From the NCBI RefSeq assembly GCF_002261215.1, contig NZ_NEVS01000004.1, positions 1,674,001 through 1,738,000 of the forward strand: DNA of 64,000 nucleotides, in the 5' to 3' direction. A model generated the notes under the pieces. The model was not told the origin of the DNA, did not search any database, and saw nothing but the letters and a program-made list of their open reading frames with translations. This DNA is from Bordetella genomosp. 11. GTDB lineage: Bacteria > Pseudomonadota > Gammaproteobacteria > Burkholderiales > Burkholderiaceae_B. The translations under genes and the position numbers were made by a program. This document shows, one piece after another, positions 8,804 to 17,466 of the stretch; within the stretch, counting starts at the first letter, position 1; each line of letters opens with the position of its first letter.

Positions 8804-9628
8804 CTACCTGGGGGCCGTGCCCTGGATCGTGATCCGGTGCATGGCCCGGCGCTGCCCGGGATAATCGTTGATGGCGTAGTGCATGGTGCAGCGATTGTCC
8901 CAGAAGGCCATCGAACCCTGGCGCCAGCGGAAGCGGCAGGTGTTCTCCGGCCTGGCGCTGTGCTGGTAAAGGAACTGCAGCAGCGGCAGGCTTTCCTCGC
9001 GCGTCATGCCTTCGAAGGAATACGTGAACGGATGGTTCACGAACAGGCACTTGCGCCCCGTTTCCTCATGCGTGCGCACGACCGGATGCACGCTGTCGAT
9101 CACGCCCACGTCTTCGCGCAGTTTGGTCGATCGCGTGGCGTTGCGCGCCTGGGAATTGGCGGACAGGAAATTATTGCTGTGCACCGCCCGCATCCCGCCC
9201 AGCATCTCTTTCATCCCGTCGGACAGGGTGTCATAGGCACGATACAGATTGCACCACAGCGTATCCCCGCCGACGTCCGGCACTTCCCGCCCGTAAAGAA
9301 TGGACCCCAGCGGCGGCGTCGGATGGTATGTCTCGTCGGTATGCCAGGTATCGCCGATGACGTCCTTGTCCGTCGGCTCCTTGACCACCGGCATGATCTG
9401 CGGATATTCAGGCAGCGTGTGGTAGACCGGCGTCATGCTGATTTCACCGAAATATCGCGCGAAGGCGATGTGCTGTTCCGGCGTCAGTTGCTGGTCGCGA
9501 AAGAACACCACCTGGTGGTCCAGCAGCGCCTGGCGGATTGCCGCCACCTCCCCGGCCGCGAGCGCCCTGGAGACGTCCACATCCAGCAGCTCCGCGCCGA
9601 TCACCCCCGTCAATCTCACAATTCGCAT
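8804..9628 (-). CDS. TauD/TfdA-family Fe(II)/2-oxoglutarate dioxygenase
   Basis: Cytoplasmic dioxygenase that would hydroxylate or split its substrate using 2-oxoglutarate and O2. 274 residues from ATG 9628, preceded by GAGG. Iron ligands H96 and D98 (TWHTDETYH) and distal H250 are present, with R265 at the usual 2-oxoglutarate position. Related enzymes attack taurine, alkyl sulfates or phenoxyacetates; the sequence does not decide which. First gene of an operon with a Bug receptor and an SDR, divergent from a LysR regulator. Confidence 0.9.
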   Translation of the reverse strand: MRIVRLTGVIGAELLDVDVSRALAAGEVAAIRQALLDHQVVFFRDQQLTPEQHIAFARYFGEISMTPVYHTLPEYPQIMPVVKEPTDKDVIGDTWHTDETYHPTPPLGSILYGREVPDVGGDTLWCNLYRAYDTLSDGMKEMLGGMRAVHSNNFLSANSQARNATRSTKLREDVGVIDSVHPVVRTHEETGRKCLFVNHPFTYSFEGMTREESLPLLQFLYQHSARPENTCRFRWRQGSMAFWDNRCTMHYAINDYPGQRRAMHRITIQGTAPR

Positions 9629-9692
9629 GTCATCCTCGCCTCGATCCGGTCTTTCGTCAGACCGTGTGAGCAAGAGTTTATCGGCGGCGATT

Positions 9693-9705
9693 ATTAGCGT
9701 CTAAT
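9693..9705. promoter_or_regulatory. Candidate LysR operator
   Basis: Perfect short dyad ATTAG-CGT-CTAAT in the 118-base gap between divergent tauD-like and lysR genes. It lies in a locally AT-rich patch 42 bases before the LysR start codon. This is the usual place for a LysR autoregulatory and target site. Confidence 0.5.
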
Positions 9706-9746
9706 ACAGTTTCGACCGTCGATTAATAGGCATATCCGGATCAATC

Positions 9747-10634
9747 ATGGACCTCAAGCGTCTGCGGTATTTCGTCGCGGTGGCCGAGGAAACGCATTTC
9801 GGCCGGGCCGCCAGCCGGTTGGGAATCAGCCAGCCGCCCCTTAGCGAACACATCCAGGCACTGGAAGCGGAGCTGGGCAGCAGGCTGCTGGTCCGCACGA
9901 CCCGTTCGGTAAGCCTGACGGCCGAGGGCGAGGCGCTGCTGGAGCACGCGCGCGCCATTCTTCGCGACGTCGACCAATGCCGCGAAGTGGTCAACGCCGC
10001 GCGCGACAAGGACAGCCTGACGCTGACGCTTGGCCTGCTGCACGCGCACACCTATACCTTCCTTCCTGCCCTGCTGCGCGATTATTTCTCGCACGACCCG
10101 CGCCGGCGCGTGAACCTGGTGGAATACACCACCACGGAACAGGTCAGCCGGCTGCTGGAGGGCACCATCGACATCGGCCTGGTACGCGAACCCATCCATC
10201 ACGGTTCGCTGCGCACGCGTCGGCTGTTTTCCGAGCGCTACGCCGTGGCCGTTCCCACCGAATGGGGGCTGGACCGCAACGGCCGGGTTTCCGTCAAAAA
10301 CCTGGACGGCCGCAGCATGATCGGCTATCCCAGCCATGATGTCCGGCGCAGCACCCAGAGCCTGTTTCGCGATTTCTTCCATCGCCACGACGTCCGGCCC
10401 CTGGATTATTTCGAGGTGCGGACCATGCATGCCTCGCTGGCCCTGGTGGCCGCCGGCCGCGGCTTCGCCCCTGTCCCGCGTTCACAATCGATGCTGCCGC
10501 TGGCGGGCGTCACCTACTGCGATTTCCGCGAGCAGTCCCCGGATCTTTCCGTGGGGCTGGCATGGCGCGAGGACAAGTCCACGCCCACGATCAATCATTT
10601 CATCGCGGTCTGCGACCGGCATTTCGCTAACTGA
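9747..10634 (+). CDS. LysR-family transcriptional regulator
   Basis: 295 residues: N-terminal winged helix-turn-helix (MDLKRLRYFVAVAEETHFGRAASRLGISQPPLSEHIQALE) and a C-terminal two-lobed effector domain from about residue 90. Transcribed away from the dioxygenase-Bug-SDR operon, which it probably controls in response to the operon's substrate. Its stop overlaps the end of the convergent methyltransferase by 8 bases. Confidence 0.93.
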   Translation: MDLKRLRYFVAVAEETHFGRAASRLGISQPPLSEHIQALEAELGSRLLVRTTRSVSLTAEGEALLEHARAILRDVDQCREVVNAARDKDSLTLTLGLLHAHTYTFLPALLRDYFSHDPRRRVNLVEYTTTEQVSRLLEGTIDIGLVREPIHHGSLRTRRLFSERYAVAVPTEWGLDRNGRVSVKNLDGRSMIGYPSHDVRRSTQSLFRDFFHRHDVRPLDYFEVRTMHASLALVAAGRGFAPVPRSQSMLPLAGVTYCDFREQSPDLSVGLAWREDKSTPTINHFIAVCDRHFAN

Positions 10635-11250
10635 CCCGCCAAACGCTGGCCAGCCAGGGCTGCTGCTCGAACGGCAAGCCGGTAGGACGGTAGTAGTGCG
10701 TGATTTCGGCGAAGCCGGCGGCTTCGGCGTATCGGCGCCAGCTTTGCAGGTCGTGGTACGCGCCATAGCGGCCGCGGTTCCAGCCTTCTTCGTTATTGCC
10801 GCGCGGGTTCGACGCGAAAAGCACGCCGCCGTCCTTGAGGGCGGCACGCAGCTCGGCCAGCACGCGCGGTAACTCCTGGGACGGCACGTGGAACAGCGAC
10901 GCGTTGGCGTAGATGCCATCGAAATATGCGGCCGGAAGGTCCAGCGCCAGGAAATCCTGCTGCCAGACCTCGCAGCCCGAGGCGGCCCGGGCCATCTCGA
11001 CGAACTCCGCCAGCCCTTCCAGACCGATGGCCTGGTGGCCAGCGGCGGTAAAGGCGCGCAGGTCCCGCCCCGGCCCGCAACCGAAATCCAGGATGCGGAA
11101 AGGCGGCTTGCCCTGGATATTGGTGAGCAGCGCGGCGATGTTCTGGCTGACATCGTGGTCTTGCGTGCCCGCCCGGAAGGCGTCGGCGCGTTCCTGGTAG
11201 TGGCGCAGCGTCTCCTGGGCGATATGCCGCAGATCCTTGCGTTCGAGCAT
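10627..11250 (-). CDS. Class I SAM-dependent methyltransferase
   Basis: 207 residues. The SAM-binding motif I is ILDFGCGPGRDL (about residues 55-66), followed by GLEGLAEFVEMAR and a motif II/III region ending in the ASNPRG loop. This is a methyltransf_11/25-type domain with no other domain. Start at ATG 11250, with a GAGG nine bases upstream. Substrate unknown and context uninformative; it lies between a LysR gene and vapC and is probably a stand-alone gene. Confidence 0.85.
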   Translation of the reverse strand: MLERKDLRHIAQETLRHYQERADAFRAGTQDHDVSQNIAALLTNIQGKPPFRILDFGCGPGRDLRAFTAAGHQAIGLEGLAEFVEMARAASGCEVWQQDFLALDLPAAYFDGIYANASLFHVPSQELPRVLAELRAALKDGGVLFASNPRGNNEEGWNRGRYGAYHDLQSWRRYAEAAGFAEITHYYRPTGLPFEQQPWLASVWRVS

Positions 11251-11339
11251 GATGGTTAGCCTCGCGTGAAACAGCAATCAGGTAGCCATATTGGCATGAA
11301 TCGCCGGTGCCGGCAGCCCATGCATGGGCGCCGGACGCG

Positions 11340-11735
11340 CTACCCGATCAATCGCAGTCCGGCCGATTTGGCGGCCTTGCGATCGAACGTTGCCGTGTAG
11401 TCGCAATGCGCATCGTGGCAGACACGCTCGATAAGGCAGTCCGCGAAATCGGCCTTCGAAGAGGCGAAAACGCGCAGCGCTTTCCAAACCGTTTCCGCGC
11501 TCTGCACCGAGAGCACTTTGGTTCGAAGAATATTTTCCACCACATTGGCGATCTGGCCGCGATCCGCCGAGTACAGACTGGAGAGCACCCAGACCACCTC
11601 GACCAGTACCACGTGTGTCACGAACCCCTGCGAGTCTTCCTTCAGGGATTCGATCAGCGCGGTCGCCTTTGCCGATTGCGTGGCGTCGTCCTGAGCGATA
11701 TATCGGACGAGTACATTCGTATCGAGACCGATCAT
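11340..11735 (-). CDS. vapC: PIN-domain toxin, VapC type
   Basis: 131-residue PIN ribonuclease, the toxin of a type II module. Acidic metal ligands are visible: D5 in GLDTNVLVRY, E46, D96/D99 in ADFADCLI and D118. The start codon overlaps the antitoxin stop by 4 bases (ATGA), so it is translationally coupled to vapB. Family members cleave tRNA or rRNA; the target here is unknown. All key residues are intact, so the toxin should be functional. Confidence 0.92.
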   Translation of the reverse strand: MIGLDTNVLVRYIAQDDATQSAKATALIESLKEDSQGFVTHVVLVEVVWVLSSLYSADRGQIANVVENILRTKVLSVQSAETVWKALRVFASSKADFADCLIERVCHDAHCDYTATFDRKAAKSAGLRLIG

Positions 11736-11977
11736 CGCTTGCCGGCCCCGCGTGCCGCGATCGCGGCGTTCATGTCGTCCACCGACACCGGCTTGGAAGG
11801 CTTCGACACCAGCCCCTTCAGCGAGGTCACCGCCGTCGTCGCCGGCACCAATTCGTAGCGACCCGAGGTCTCGTTCAGGACGAACTCAATCCTGTCGCCG
11901 GTTCCCACGCCCAGGTCATTGCGGACATCGATCGGAATCGTAATTTGCCCCTTCGACGTGATCGTCGCGGAAGTCAT
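11732..11977 (-). CDS. vapB: AbrB/SpoVT-fold antitoxin, VapB type
   Basis: 81-residue swapped-hairpin antitoxin: TSATITSKGQITIPIDVRNDLG and GDRIEFVL form the DNA-binding AbrB fold, and the C-terminal tail (about 50-81) would wrap the toxin. GGGAG lies at good spacing before the ATG. A 30-base perfect palindrome begins 19 bases upstream of the start codon, the expected autoregulatory operator. Confidence 0.92.
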   Translation of the reverse strand: MTSATITSKGQITIPIDVRNDLGVGTGDRIEFVLNETSGRYELVPATTAVTSLKGLVSKPSKPVSVDDMNAAIAARGAGKR

Positions 11978-11995
11978 GGCGCGCTCCCAGAATCT

Positions 11996-12025
11996 TAGAT
12001 TCCTTACTTTAAAGTAAGGAATCTA
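11996..12025. promoter_or_regulatory. 30-bp perfect palindrome, vapBC operator
   Basis: Each half-site reads TAGATTCCTTACTTT and the halves abut with no spacer. It is strikingly AT-rich against its surroundings and lies directly upstream of vapB, so bound VapBC would cover the promoter. Confidence 0.8.
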
Positions 12026-12149
12026 GCGGGTCAAGCGTTCCGCTGCCCAAACGACCCGCCACACGCGGGGACGGTTCATGCGATCCAGGCATGGGCATGC
12101 GCAAGGCATGCGCTTTGCTTCACCGCGCGCCACCGACCACGAGGACATC

Positions 12150-12683
12150 ATGCAATCTCCCTCCCCCCAGGCTTCCCACGACGGCTTTCCCTTCTTCCTC
12201 GACCGCGCCGCCGCCGAACAGGCCGTCGCGCTGGTGCTGCCCTCCATCGACGCGGCGCTGGGCAACGCCGCCGTCGGGGAAAGCGGCATCCTGTATATCG
12301 TGATCATGAACCCCGCCCTGCAACCCTGGGAGGCGACATTCGAAGAGGCGATCCTGCTGGAGCACGCCGTCGGCGACCGCGACGGCTGGGACGCGGACTA
12401 TGCGGCGTATGCGAGGGCCAAGGCCCGCACCGCCTGGCGCCTGGGCGGGGACACGCACACGCTGGGCACCGTGGCGCCGCACCGGCTGCGCGCGGGCGAT
12501 GCCGGGGTATGGGGCAGCGCCATCGTCGACGGCATCGTCGTCGCCACCAGCGGCATGAATCCCTGGTACGACGAAGCGTTTTCGGGGGCCATCGCCTATG
12601 CCCTGCGCGCGGTCGCCAAGGGGCGGGCGCTGGCCCGACCGCCGTCGCTGCGGCTGGATGCGGGCGACGCGCCGCGCGGATAG
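12150..12683 (+). CDS. Conserved protein, possibly GlcG/HbpS (DUF336)-like
   Basis: 177 residues from ATG 12150, with GAGGA just upstream. The pattern of an early helix (AAAEQAVALVLPSIDAALG), the AYARAKARTAWRLGG segment and a late GSAIVDGIVVATSGMNPWYDEAFSGAIAYAL resembles GlcG/HbpS haem- or cobalamin-binding proteins, where similar glycine-rich VSG and DE motifs occur. The match is by eye and weak. No signal peptide. The next gene, topoisomerase IB, is 65 bases downstream on the same strand. Confidence 0.55.
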   Translation: MQSPSPQASHDGFPFFLDRAAAEQAVALVLPSIDAALGNAAVGESGILYIVIMNPALQPWEATFEEAILLEHAVGDRDGWDADYAAYARAKARTAWRLGGDTHTLGTVAPHRLRAGDAGVWGSAIVDGIVVATSGMNPWYDEAFSGAIAYALRAVAKGRALARPPSLRLDAGDAPRG

Positions 12684-12748
12684 CAGGCGCCGGAGACGGC
12701 GGCGCCCATCCGTGCCGGGCATGCGGCTTGCTCGGCGAGGCTGCCTCG

Positions 12749-13930
12749 ATGGAACCTGCCATGCTGCTCGCCACATCCGAATCGCCGACCCCCAGGAACG
12801 CCGCATCCGAACCTGCCCCCGCGCAGGACGCATGCTGCGCCATCGCCGGGCTGATCTATGTCGACGACAACGGTCCGGGCATCACGCGGCGGGTGGCCGG
12901 CGGCACCTACGAATACTTCGATGCCCGCGGCAAGCGCATACGCGATCCGAAAGTCATTGCCCGCATCAACGCGCTGGTGATTCCGCCGGCCTATACGGAC
13001 GTCTGGATATGCCCGGACGCCGCGGGCCATATCCAGGCGACGGGCCGCGACGCGCGCGGCCGCAAGCAGTACCGCTATCACGCGTCCTGGCATGCCGTCC
13101 GCGATGCCAACAAGTACGAGCAGCTGGCTTCCTTCGCCCTGGCCCTGCCCCGCATCCGCCGCAAGGTAGAGCGCGACCTGCGCCGGCCCGGCCTGACGCA
13201 CGACAAGGTCGTGGCGGTGGTGGTACGCCTGCTGGAAACCACGCTGATCCGCATCGGCTCGCCCGCCTACGCGCGCGCCAACGGTTCGTACGGCTTGACG
13301 ACGCTGCGCCGCCGGCATACGACGGTCGCGGGCGATCGCATCCGCTTCCGCTTCAAGGGCAAGAGCGGCATCGAACACGACGTCACGGTCAACGACCGCC
13401 GCATCGCCTCCGTGGTGAAGCGCTGCATGGAGATTACCGGCCACGAGCTTTTCACCTATCGTGAAGCGGATGGCAAGGTGCGGGTGGTGGATTCCGGCTG
13501 CGTCAACGACTATCTGCGCGAAGCCGGCCAGGCGGACTTCACGGCCAAGCACTATCGCACCTGGGCCGGATCGGTACTGGCCCTGGCGGAGCTGGCCAAA
13601 CGGCCGTGGACCACGCAGGCCGAAGCCAAGCGCAACGTGGTAGAGGTGGTGAAGGCCGTCGCCAAGCGGCTGGGCAACACCCCCACCGTCTGCCGCAAGT
13701 GCTATATCCACCCGCGTGTCGTCGACGCTTATCTGGCGGGCGAATTGCCCGCGCGGGCGGCGGCACCGGCCGCGCCGCGCGGGCTGGATGCCGACGAAAG
13801 GCGCCTGCTGCATTTCCTTGCCGGCGCTCCCGCGGCCGCGGCATCGCAACGACCCGCGGCCTCGTCCACGCCGGTCAAGCGGGGTGCGCGTGCGCGCTCT
13901 TCGCCAGCAGCGCTAGAAATTCCCGGTTGA
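12749..13930 (+). CDS. DNA topoisomerase IB
   Basis: Eukaryotic/poxvirus-type topoisomerase that relaxes supercoils through a 3'-phosphotyrosyl bond. 393 residues. N-terminal beta-rich domain (GLIYVDDNGPGITRR..., about 35-95), then the catalytic core with the basic KYRYH-like segment, the RIGSPAYARANGSYGLTTLRRRH stretch and catalytic Y319 in CRKCYIHP. The Ala/Pro-rich tail (about 335-393) is not conserved. The ATG at 12749 was chosen because the protein-like sequence begins shortly after it; ATG 12761 is an alternative. The 3' end overlaps the convergent PfpI-type gene by 56 bases. Confidence 0.92.
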   Translation: MEPAMLLATSESPTPRNAASEPAPAQDACCAIAGLIYVDDNGPGITRRVAGGTYEYFDARGKRIRDPKVIARINALVIPPAYTDVWICPDAAGHIQATGRDARGRKQYRYHASWHAVRDANKYEQLASFALALPRIRRKVERDLRRPGLTHDKVVAVVVRLLETTLIRIGSPAYARANGSYGLTTLRRRHTTVAGDRIRFRFKGKSGIEHDVTVNDRRIASVVKRCMEITGHELFTYREADGKVRVVDSGCVNDYLREAGQADFTAKHYRTWAGSVLALAELAKRPWTTQAEAKRNVVEVVKAVAKRLGNTPTVCRKCYIHPRVVDAYLAGELPARAAAPAAPRGLDADERRLLHFLAGAPAAAASQRPAASSTPVKRGARARSSPAALEIPG

Positions 13931-14441
13931 ATGCCGGCAGGTCGTCGGGCTTGCGGCTGCTGACCCAGTTGCGGTCGACCACGACTTCCTTGTCCACCCA
14001 GGTCGCGCCGGCATTGCGCAGGTCATCCTGCAGCGATGGCCAGCTCGTCAGGGTCCGCCCCTTCACCAGGCCCGCGGATATCAGCAGCCACGGGCCGTGG
14101 CAGATCACCCCCACAGGCTTGCCCGCCGCGTCCATGCGGCGCACGAAGTCCTGCGCCTTGGGATGCCGCCGGATCTCGTCGGCGTTGACCACGCCGCCGG
14201 GCAGCATGACGCCATCGAAGTTCTCCGGCTCGGCGTCGACATCGCTGAACGTCAGGTCGACCTTCACCGTCTCGCCCTTGTCCGTATGCTTGAAGCCCTG
14301 GATGGGGTCGAGCTTGCTGGATACGATGACGGCGCGGCCGCCCGCGGCCACGATCGCCTTGCAGGGCTCGGTCAATTCCGCCTGTTCGAACCCGTCGACC
14401 GCCAGGACCGCCACCGATACATCTTTCAATTCCTTAGCCAT
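13875..14441 (-). CDS. PfpI/DJ-1 family protein, YhbO/YraA-like
   Basis: 188-residue DJ-1/PfpI-fold protein of the stress-protease/deglycase group. Nucleophile Cys in VICHGPWLL, conserved acid in DGFEQAEL, and GVMLPGG. Starts at ATG 14441 after CAGGAG at good spacing; a much longer in-frame extension is non-coding. Members act on glycated or damaged proteins and nucleotides. Its last 56 bases overlap the convergent topoisomerase IB gene. Confidence 0.92.
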   Translation of the reverse strand: MAKELKDVSVAVLAVDGFEQAELTEPCKAIVAAGGRAVIVSSKLDPIQGFKHTDKGETVKVDLTFSDVDAEPENFDGVMLPGGVVNADEIRRHPKAQDFVRRMDAAGKPVGVICHGPWLLISAGLVKGRTLTSWPSLQDDLRNAGATWVDKEVVVDRNWVSSRKPDDLPAFNREFLALLAKSAHAHPA

Positions 14442-14548
14442 TGCGTACTCCTGAATCCATGGTTTGTTCCGGATCGCCGGCGCTACCGGCGATGGGCCGG
14501 AGGCAGCAAGCGGGATGCCACCGTGAATTCCAGGCACAATCCTTACAG

Positions 14549-14581
14549 CATGCCGAACGACGATAAATACACCACGGCATG
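14549..14581. promoter_or_regulatory. Spaced inverted repeat before an orphan bug gene
   Basis: CATGCCG, 19 bases, CGGCATG, ending 31 bases before the Bug start codon in the 171-base divergent gap. The loop is AT-rich. It could be an operator; no regulator gene is adjacent. Confidence 0.3.
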
Positions 14582-14612
14582 ACGACTTCGACGTCCACGG
14601 GAGACATCCACA

Positions 14613-15605
14613 ATGAAGGCATACGCAAAACACATCCTGGCCGCCGCGGGGCTGGCCGCAACGCTGCTCGTCCACGCCGCGCCGGCAGGCGCGCAAGGCA
14701 GCGGAGACTGGCCCGCCAAGCCCATCACCATCGTGATCCCCTACGCCCCCGGCGGCTTCGCGGACACGCGCATGCGGCTGATCGCGGCCAAGCTGGAACC
14801 CCGGCTGAAGCAGTCGGTGATCGTGGAGAACCGCGCCGGCGCCGGCGGCGTGGTGGGGACCACCTTCATCGCGCGCGCCAATCCGGACGGATACACCATC
14901 GGCGCGGGCAACCTGGCCCCCCTGGCCGTCAACCCCAGCCTCATGCAGAGCATTCCCTACGATCCGGCCAAGGATCTGGCGCCGGTCATCCTGATCGAGA
15001 ACAGCCCGCTGGTGCTGAGCGTCAACAATTCCGTCAAGGCGAAGAACCTGGGGGAATTGATCGCCCTGGCCAAGGCGGAGCCCGGCAAGCTGACGTTCGG
15101 GTCCTCGGGCGTGGGCGGCGCGCACCACCTGTCCGGCGAAATGTTCGCCGAGCAGGCCCACATCGAAATCACGCACGTACCCTACAAAGGCGGCAACCTG
15201 GCTTCCACCGACCTGATGGGCGGACACATCACCATGATGTTCGAAATGGGCTACGCGGCCCTGCCGGCCATCCAGGGCAATAAAGTCCGGCCCATCGCCG
15301 TGACCGCCTCGCGCCGCCTGGCAGTCCTGCCGGACGTGCCCACCATGGCGGAATCCGGACTGCCCGGCTACGAGTCGTACAACTGGCAAGGCATCATCGC
15401 GCCCGCCGGCACCCCGCGGCCCATCATCGACCGGCTGAACACGGAATTGAACGCGATACTGAAGGACCCGGAAGTCGCCAAGGCCATCGTCGATTCGGGC
15501 AGCCAGGCCGCGGGCGGCACACCGGAGGAGTTCGCCGCATTCATCCAGTCCGAAACGACGAAGTGGGCGAAGGTCATCAAGGACGCGAAGATCGCGCCGC
15601 AATGA
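14613..15605 (+). CDS. Bug family substrate-binding protein, orphan
   Basis: 330 residues with a Sec signal (MKAYAKHILAAAGLAATLLVHAAPAGA). Family motifs: PYAPGGFADTRMR, VVENRAGAGGVVGT-type loop, NPDGYTIGAG, HVPYKGGNLASTDLMGG and DVPTMAESGLPGY. GGGAGA precedes the ATG. No enzyme or regulator belongs to it: it stands alone between the divergent PfpI gene and hipBA. Ligand unknown. Confidence 0.93.
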   Translation: MKAYAKHILAAAGLAATLLVHAAPAGAQGSGDWPAKPITIVIPYAPGGFADTRMRLIAAKLEPRLKQSVIVENRAGAGGVVGTTFIARANPDGYTIGAGNLAPLAVNPSLMQSIPYDPAKDLAPVILIENSPLVLSVNNSVKAKNLGELIALAKAEPGKLTFGSSGVGGAHHLSGEMFAEQAHIEITHVPYKGGNLASTDLMGGHITMMFEMGYAALPAIQGNKVRPIAVTASRRLAVLPDVPTMAESGLPGYESYNWQGIIAPAGTPRPIIDRLNTELNAILKDPEVAKAIVDSGSQAAGGTPEEFAAFIQSETTKWAKVIKDAKIAPQ

Positions 15606-15668
15606 TCGCGCGGGCCGCATGGCGGCGGCGAAACGCCCGCAGCGGCGCGCCCCGACCCGGTACGATGC

Positions 15669-15778
15669 ATCATTAATAGTACATTTGTGCGATTTATGTC
15701 TTTTTAATGAGTCAGCGGCTGAAGCGGCCTTGAATCATTAATAGTACATAATCCGATGAAAAGTATTATTATTGATAC
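15669..15778. promoter_or_regulatory. hipBA operator region with three related sites
   Basis: An exact 16-base direct repeat, ATCATTAATAGTACAT, occurs at 15669-15684 and 15734-15749. A third site in opposite orientation, GTATTATTATTGAT at 15763-15776, matches the reverse complement of the repeat at 12 of 14 positions and runs up to the hipB start codon. The block is very AT-rich. HipB or HipBA is the likely binder. No Shine-Dalgarno is visible before hipB. Confidence 0.7.
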
Positions 15779-16123
15779 ATGAAAAAGAAAATCGCGCCCA
15801 CCTTCGACGCCGCCCAGGCCCTGGCCCAGGTCGGCGCGAATCTGCGCACCGCGCGCCTGCGCCGCGCCGAAACCGAAGCCGCGCTGGCCGAGCGCATCGG
15901 CGTCTCCCGTTCCACCATCGTCCGGCTGGAAAAGGGCGATGGCGGCGTCTCGGCCGCGCTCCTGTTCGAAGCCCTGCTCCAGTACGGCTTCAGCGAGCAG
16001 TTGTTCCAGCTGGCCGATCCGGAACGGGATAAGGTCGGCCAGCGCCTGGATGCCGTGCGCAGGCCGGCGCGAGGCTCGCGCAAGGCCCCGCACGCCCACC
16101 GCGCCGATCCGGACACCCTCTAA
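15779..16123 (+). CDS. hipB: HipB-like helix-turn-helix antitoxin
   Basis: 114 residues: Xre-type helix-turn-helix (LAQVGANLRTARLRRAETEAALAERIGVSRSTIVRLEKG, about 15-55), then a basic C-terminal tail with RPARGSRKAPHAHRADP. As antitoxin it would bind HipA and repress its own promoter. The ATG lies inside the AT-rich operator block with no ribosome site, so translation may be weak or leaderless. hipA follows 14 bases later. Confidence 0.88.
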   Translation: MKKKIAPTFDAAQALAQVGANLRTARLRRAETEAALAERIGVSRSTIVRLEKGDGGVSAALLFEALLQYGFSEQLFQLADPERDKVGQRLDAVRRPARGSRKAPHAHRADPDTL

Positions 16124-16137
16124 GGCCCTCGCCCGCC

Positions 16138-17451
16138 ATGAGCAAGCGCAAGCCCAAGGACGTGGAAAGCGAGCTTTTCGTCTACGTCGATATCCGCGGC
16201 GAAGCCGTGCTGTGCGGCGTCCTGACGCTGGACGATGCCGGGGAAGACAGCTTCTTCGCGCAGTTCACCTATGTGCGTTCCTATGTGAACGATCCGCGCG
16301 CCTTTCCGCTGGATCCGCTGAACCTGCCGCTGGCGGACTCCGCCACCACGTTCAGCACCACCAGCCGCTACGAAACCCTGGGTGCGATCTTCGACGCCGC
16401 GCCGGACGCCTGGGGCCGCAACGTCATGCGCATGGACAACGCCGGCGCCCGCGTGCCGGAGGACGAAGTCCTGCTGAAAGGCCGCGGCATGGGCGTGGGC
16501 GCCCTCTTCTTCAGCGCACGCCTGCTGACGCCCAATATGCGCAAGGTGTACCGGCTGCCCGAAATCGCGGAAGTCGACTCTCTGGCGGACCTGATCGCCG
16601 ACATCGACCAGGGTATCCAGCCCAAGGGGCTTTACCGCGATCTGCTGGGCAGCTCCTGGGACATCGGCGGCGCCCGCCCCAAGACCATCGTGCGCGACGA
16701 CCGCGGCGAGATGTGGATCGCCAAGTTTCCGCGCCGGGGCGAATCCTACGACCGCCAGCGGGTGGAATATGCGAACCTGCGGATGGCCCGCGATATCGGG
16801 CTGACCGTGCCGCACATCCGCCTGGTCGAAACCCACCTGGGCGCGGTCCTGCTGACCCACCGCTTCGACCGCGACCTGCTGCCGCCGAAGGACGGCAGCA
16901 GCCCCGTCGTCGCGCGGCGGCACTTCCTGAGCGGCGCGGCGCTGATCAGCCCGTCGGTCTCGATCGGCAAACGCGAACTGGACGGGCCCCGCGGCAAGGC
17001 GACGTTTTCCTATGCGCGGCTGGCTGACGTCATCCGCCGCATTTCGTCCAATCCGGTGCGCGACCTGCAGGAGCTGTATGCCCGCATGATGCTCAATGTC
17101 GCCGTGCACAACACCGACGATCATCTGAAGAACATCGGCTTTCTGAAGGACGAGAACGCCGACACCTATCGCCTGGCGCCGCTTTTCGACGTCACCACGC
17201 AGGAAGGGTCGGCCCGCCACTATCTGCACGTGGGCGCGCAGGGCCGGGTAAGCTCGTTCGAGAATTGCCTGACCGAATACCGCCGCTTCGGCCTGCGCGG
17301 CGAGGACGCGGCGCGCGCCATCCTGGATCGCGTGCGCGCGGTGGTCTCGCAGCGGCAGCGTTATTACGACGAAGCGGGCATGACGCCCGCCGAGGTCGAA
17401 CGCATCGAGGCATCCCTGAGCGCCTGGCACATCGGCGAACCGCCCGCGTGA
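16138..17451 (+). CDS. hipA: HipA-like serine/threonine kinase toxin
   Basis: 437 residues, full family length. N-terminal HipA_N domain (about 12-125), then the kinase: the G-rich loop GSSWDIGGARPK (171-182; the Ser in this loop is autophosphorylated in E. coli HipA), ATP-site K196, catalytic N-T-D-D-H (D327) and metal D351 in LFDVTT. E. coli HipA phosphorylates glutamyl-tRNA synthetase and causes persistence; this homologue may have another target. All catalytic residues are intact. Coupled to hipB. Confidence 0.93.
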   Translation: MSKRKPKDVESELFVYVDIRGEAVLCGVLTLDDAGEDSFFAQFTYVRSYVNDPRAFPLDPLNLPLADSATTFSTTSRYETLGAIFDAAPDAWGRNVMRMDNAGARVPEDEVLLKGRGMGVGALFFSARLLTPNMRKVYRLPEIAEVDSLADLIADIDQGIQPKGLYRDLLGSSWDIGGARPKTIVRDDRGEMWIAKFPRRGESYDRQRVEYANLRMARDIGLTVPHIRLVETHLGAVLLTHRFDRDLLPPKDGSSPVVARRHFLSGAALISPSVSIGKRELDGPRGKATFSYARLADVIRRISSNPVRDLQELYARMMLNVAVHNTDDHLKNIGFLKDENADTYRLAPLFDVTTQEGSARHYLHVGAQGRVSSFENCLTEYRRFGLRGEDAARAILDRVRAVVSQRQRYYDEAGMTPAEVERIEASLSAWHIGEPPA

Positions 17452-17466
17452 CGCGGCACGACGGCG

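Noticed and set aside
11310..11334. Hairpin around GCCCATGCATGGGC as a vapC terminator
   Set aside because: The stem is strong, but no U-run follows on the relevant strand. It is too uncertain to list as a feature.
13875..15620. Reading the PfpI/DJ-1 protein as a 581-residue fusion
   Set aside because: The N-terminal 390 residues are the antisense of the orphan bug gene. A good ribosome site sits at ATG 14441.
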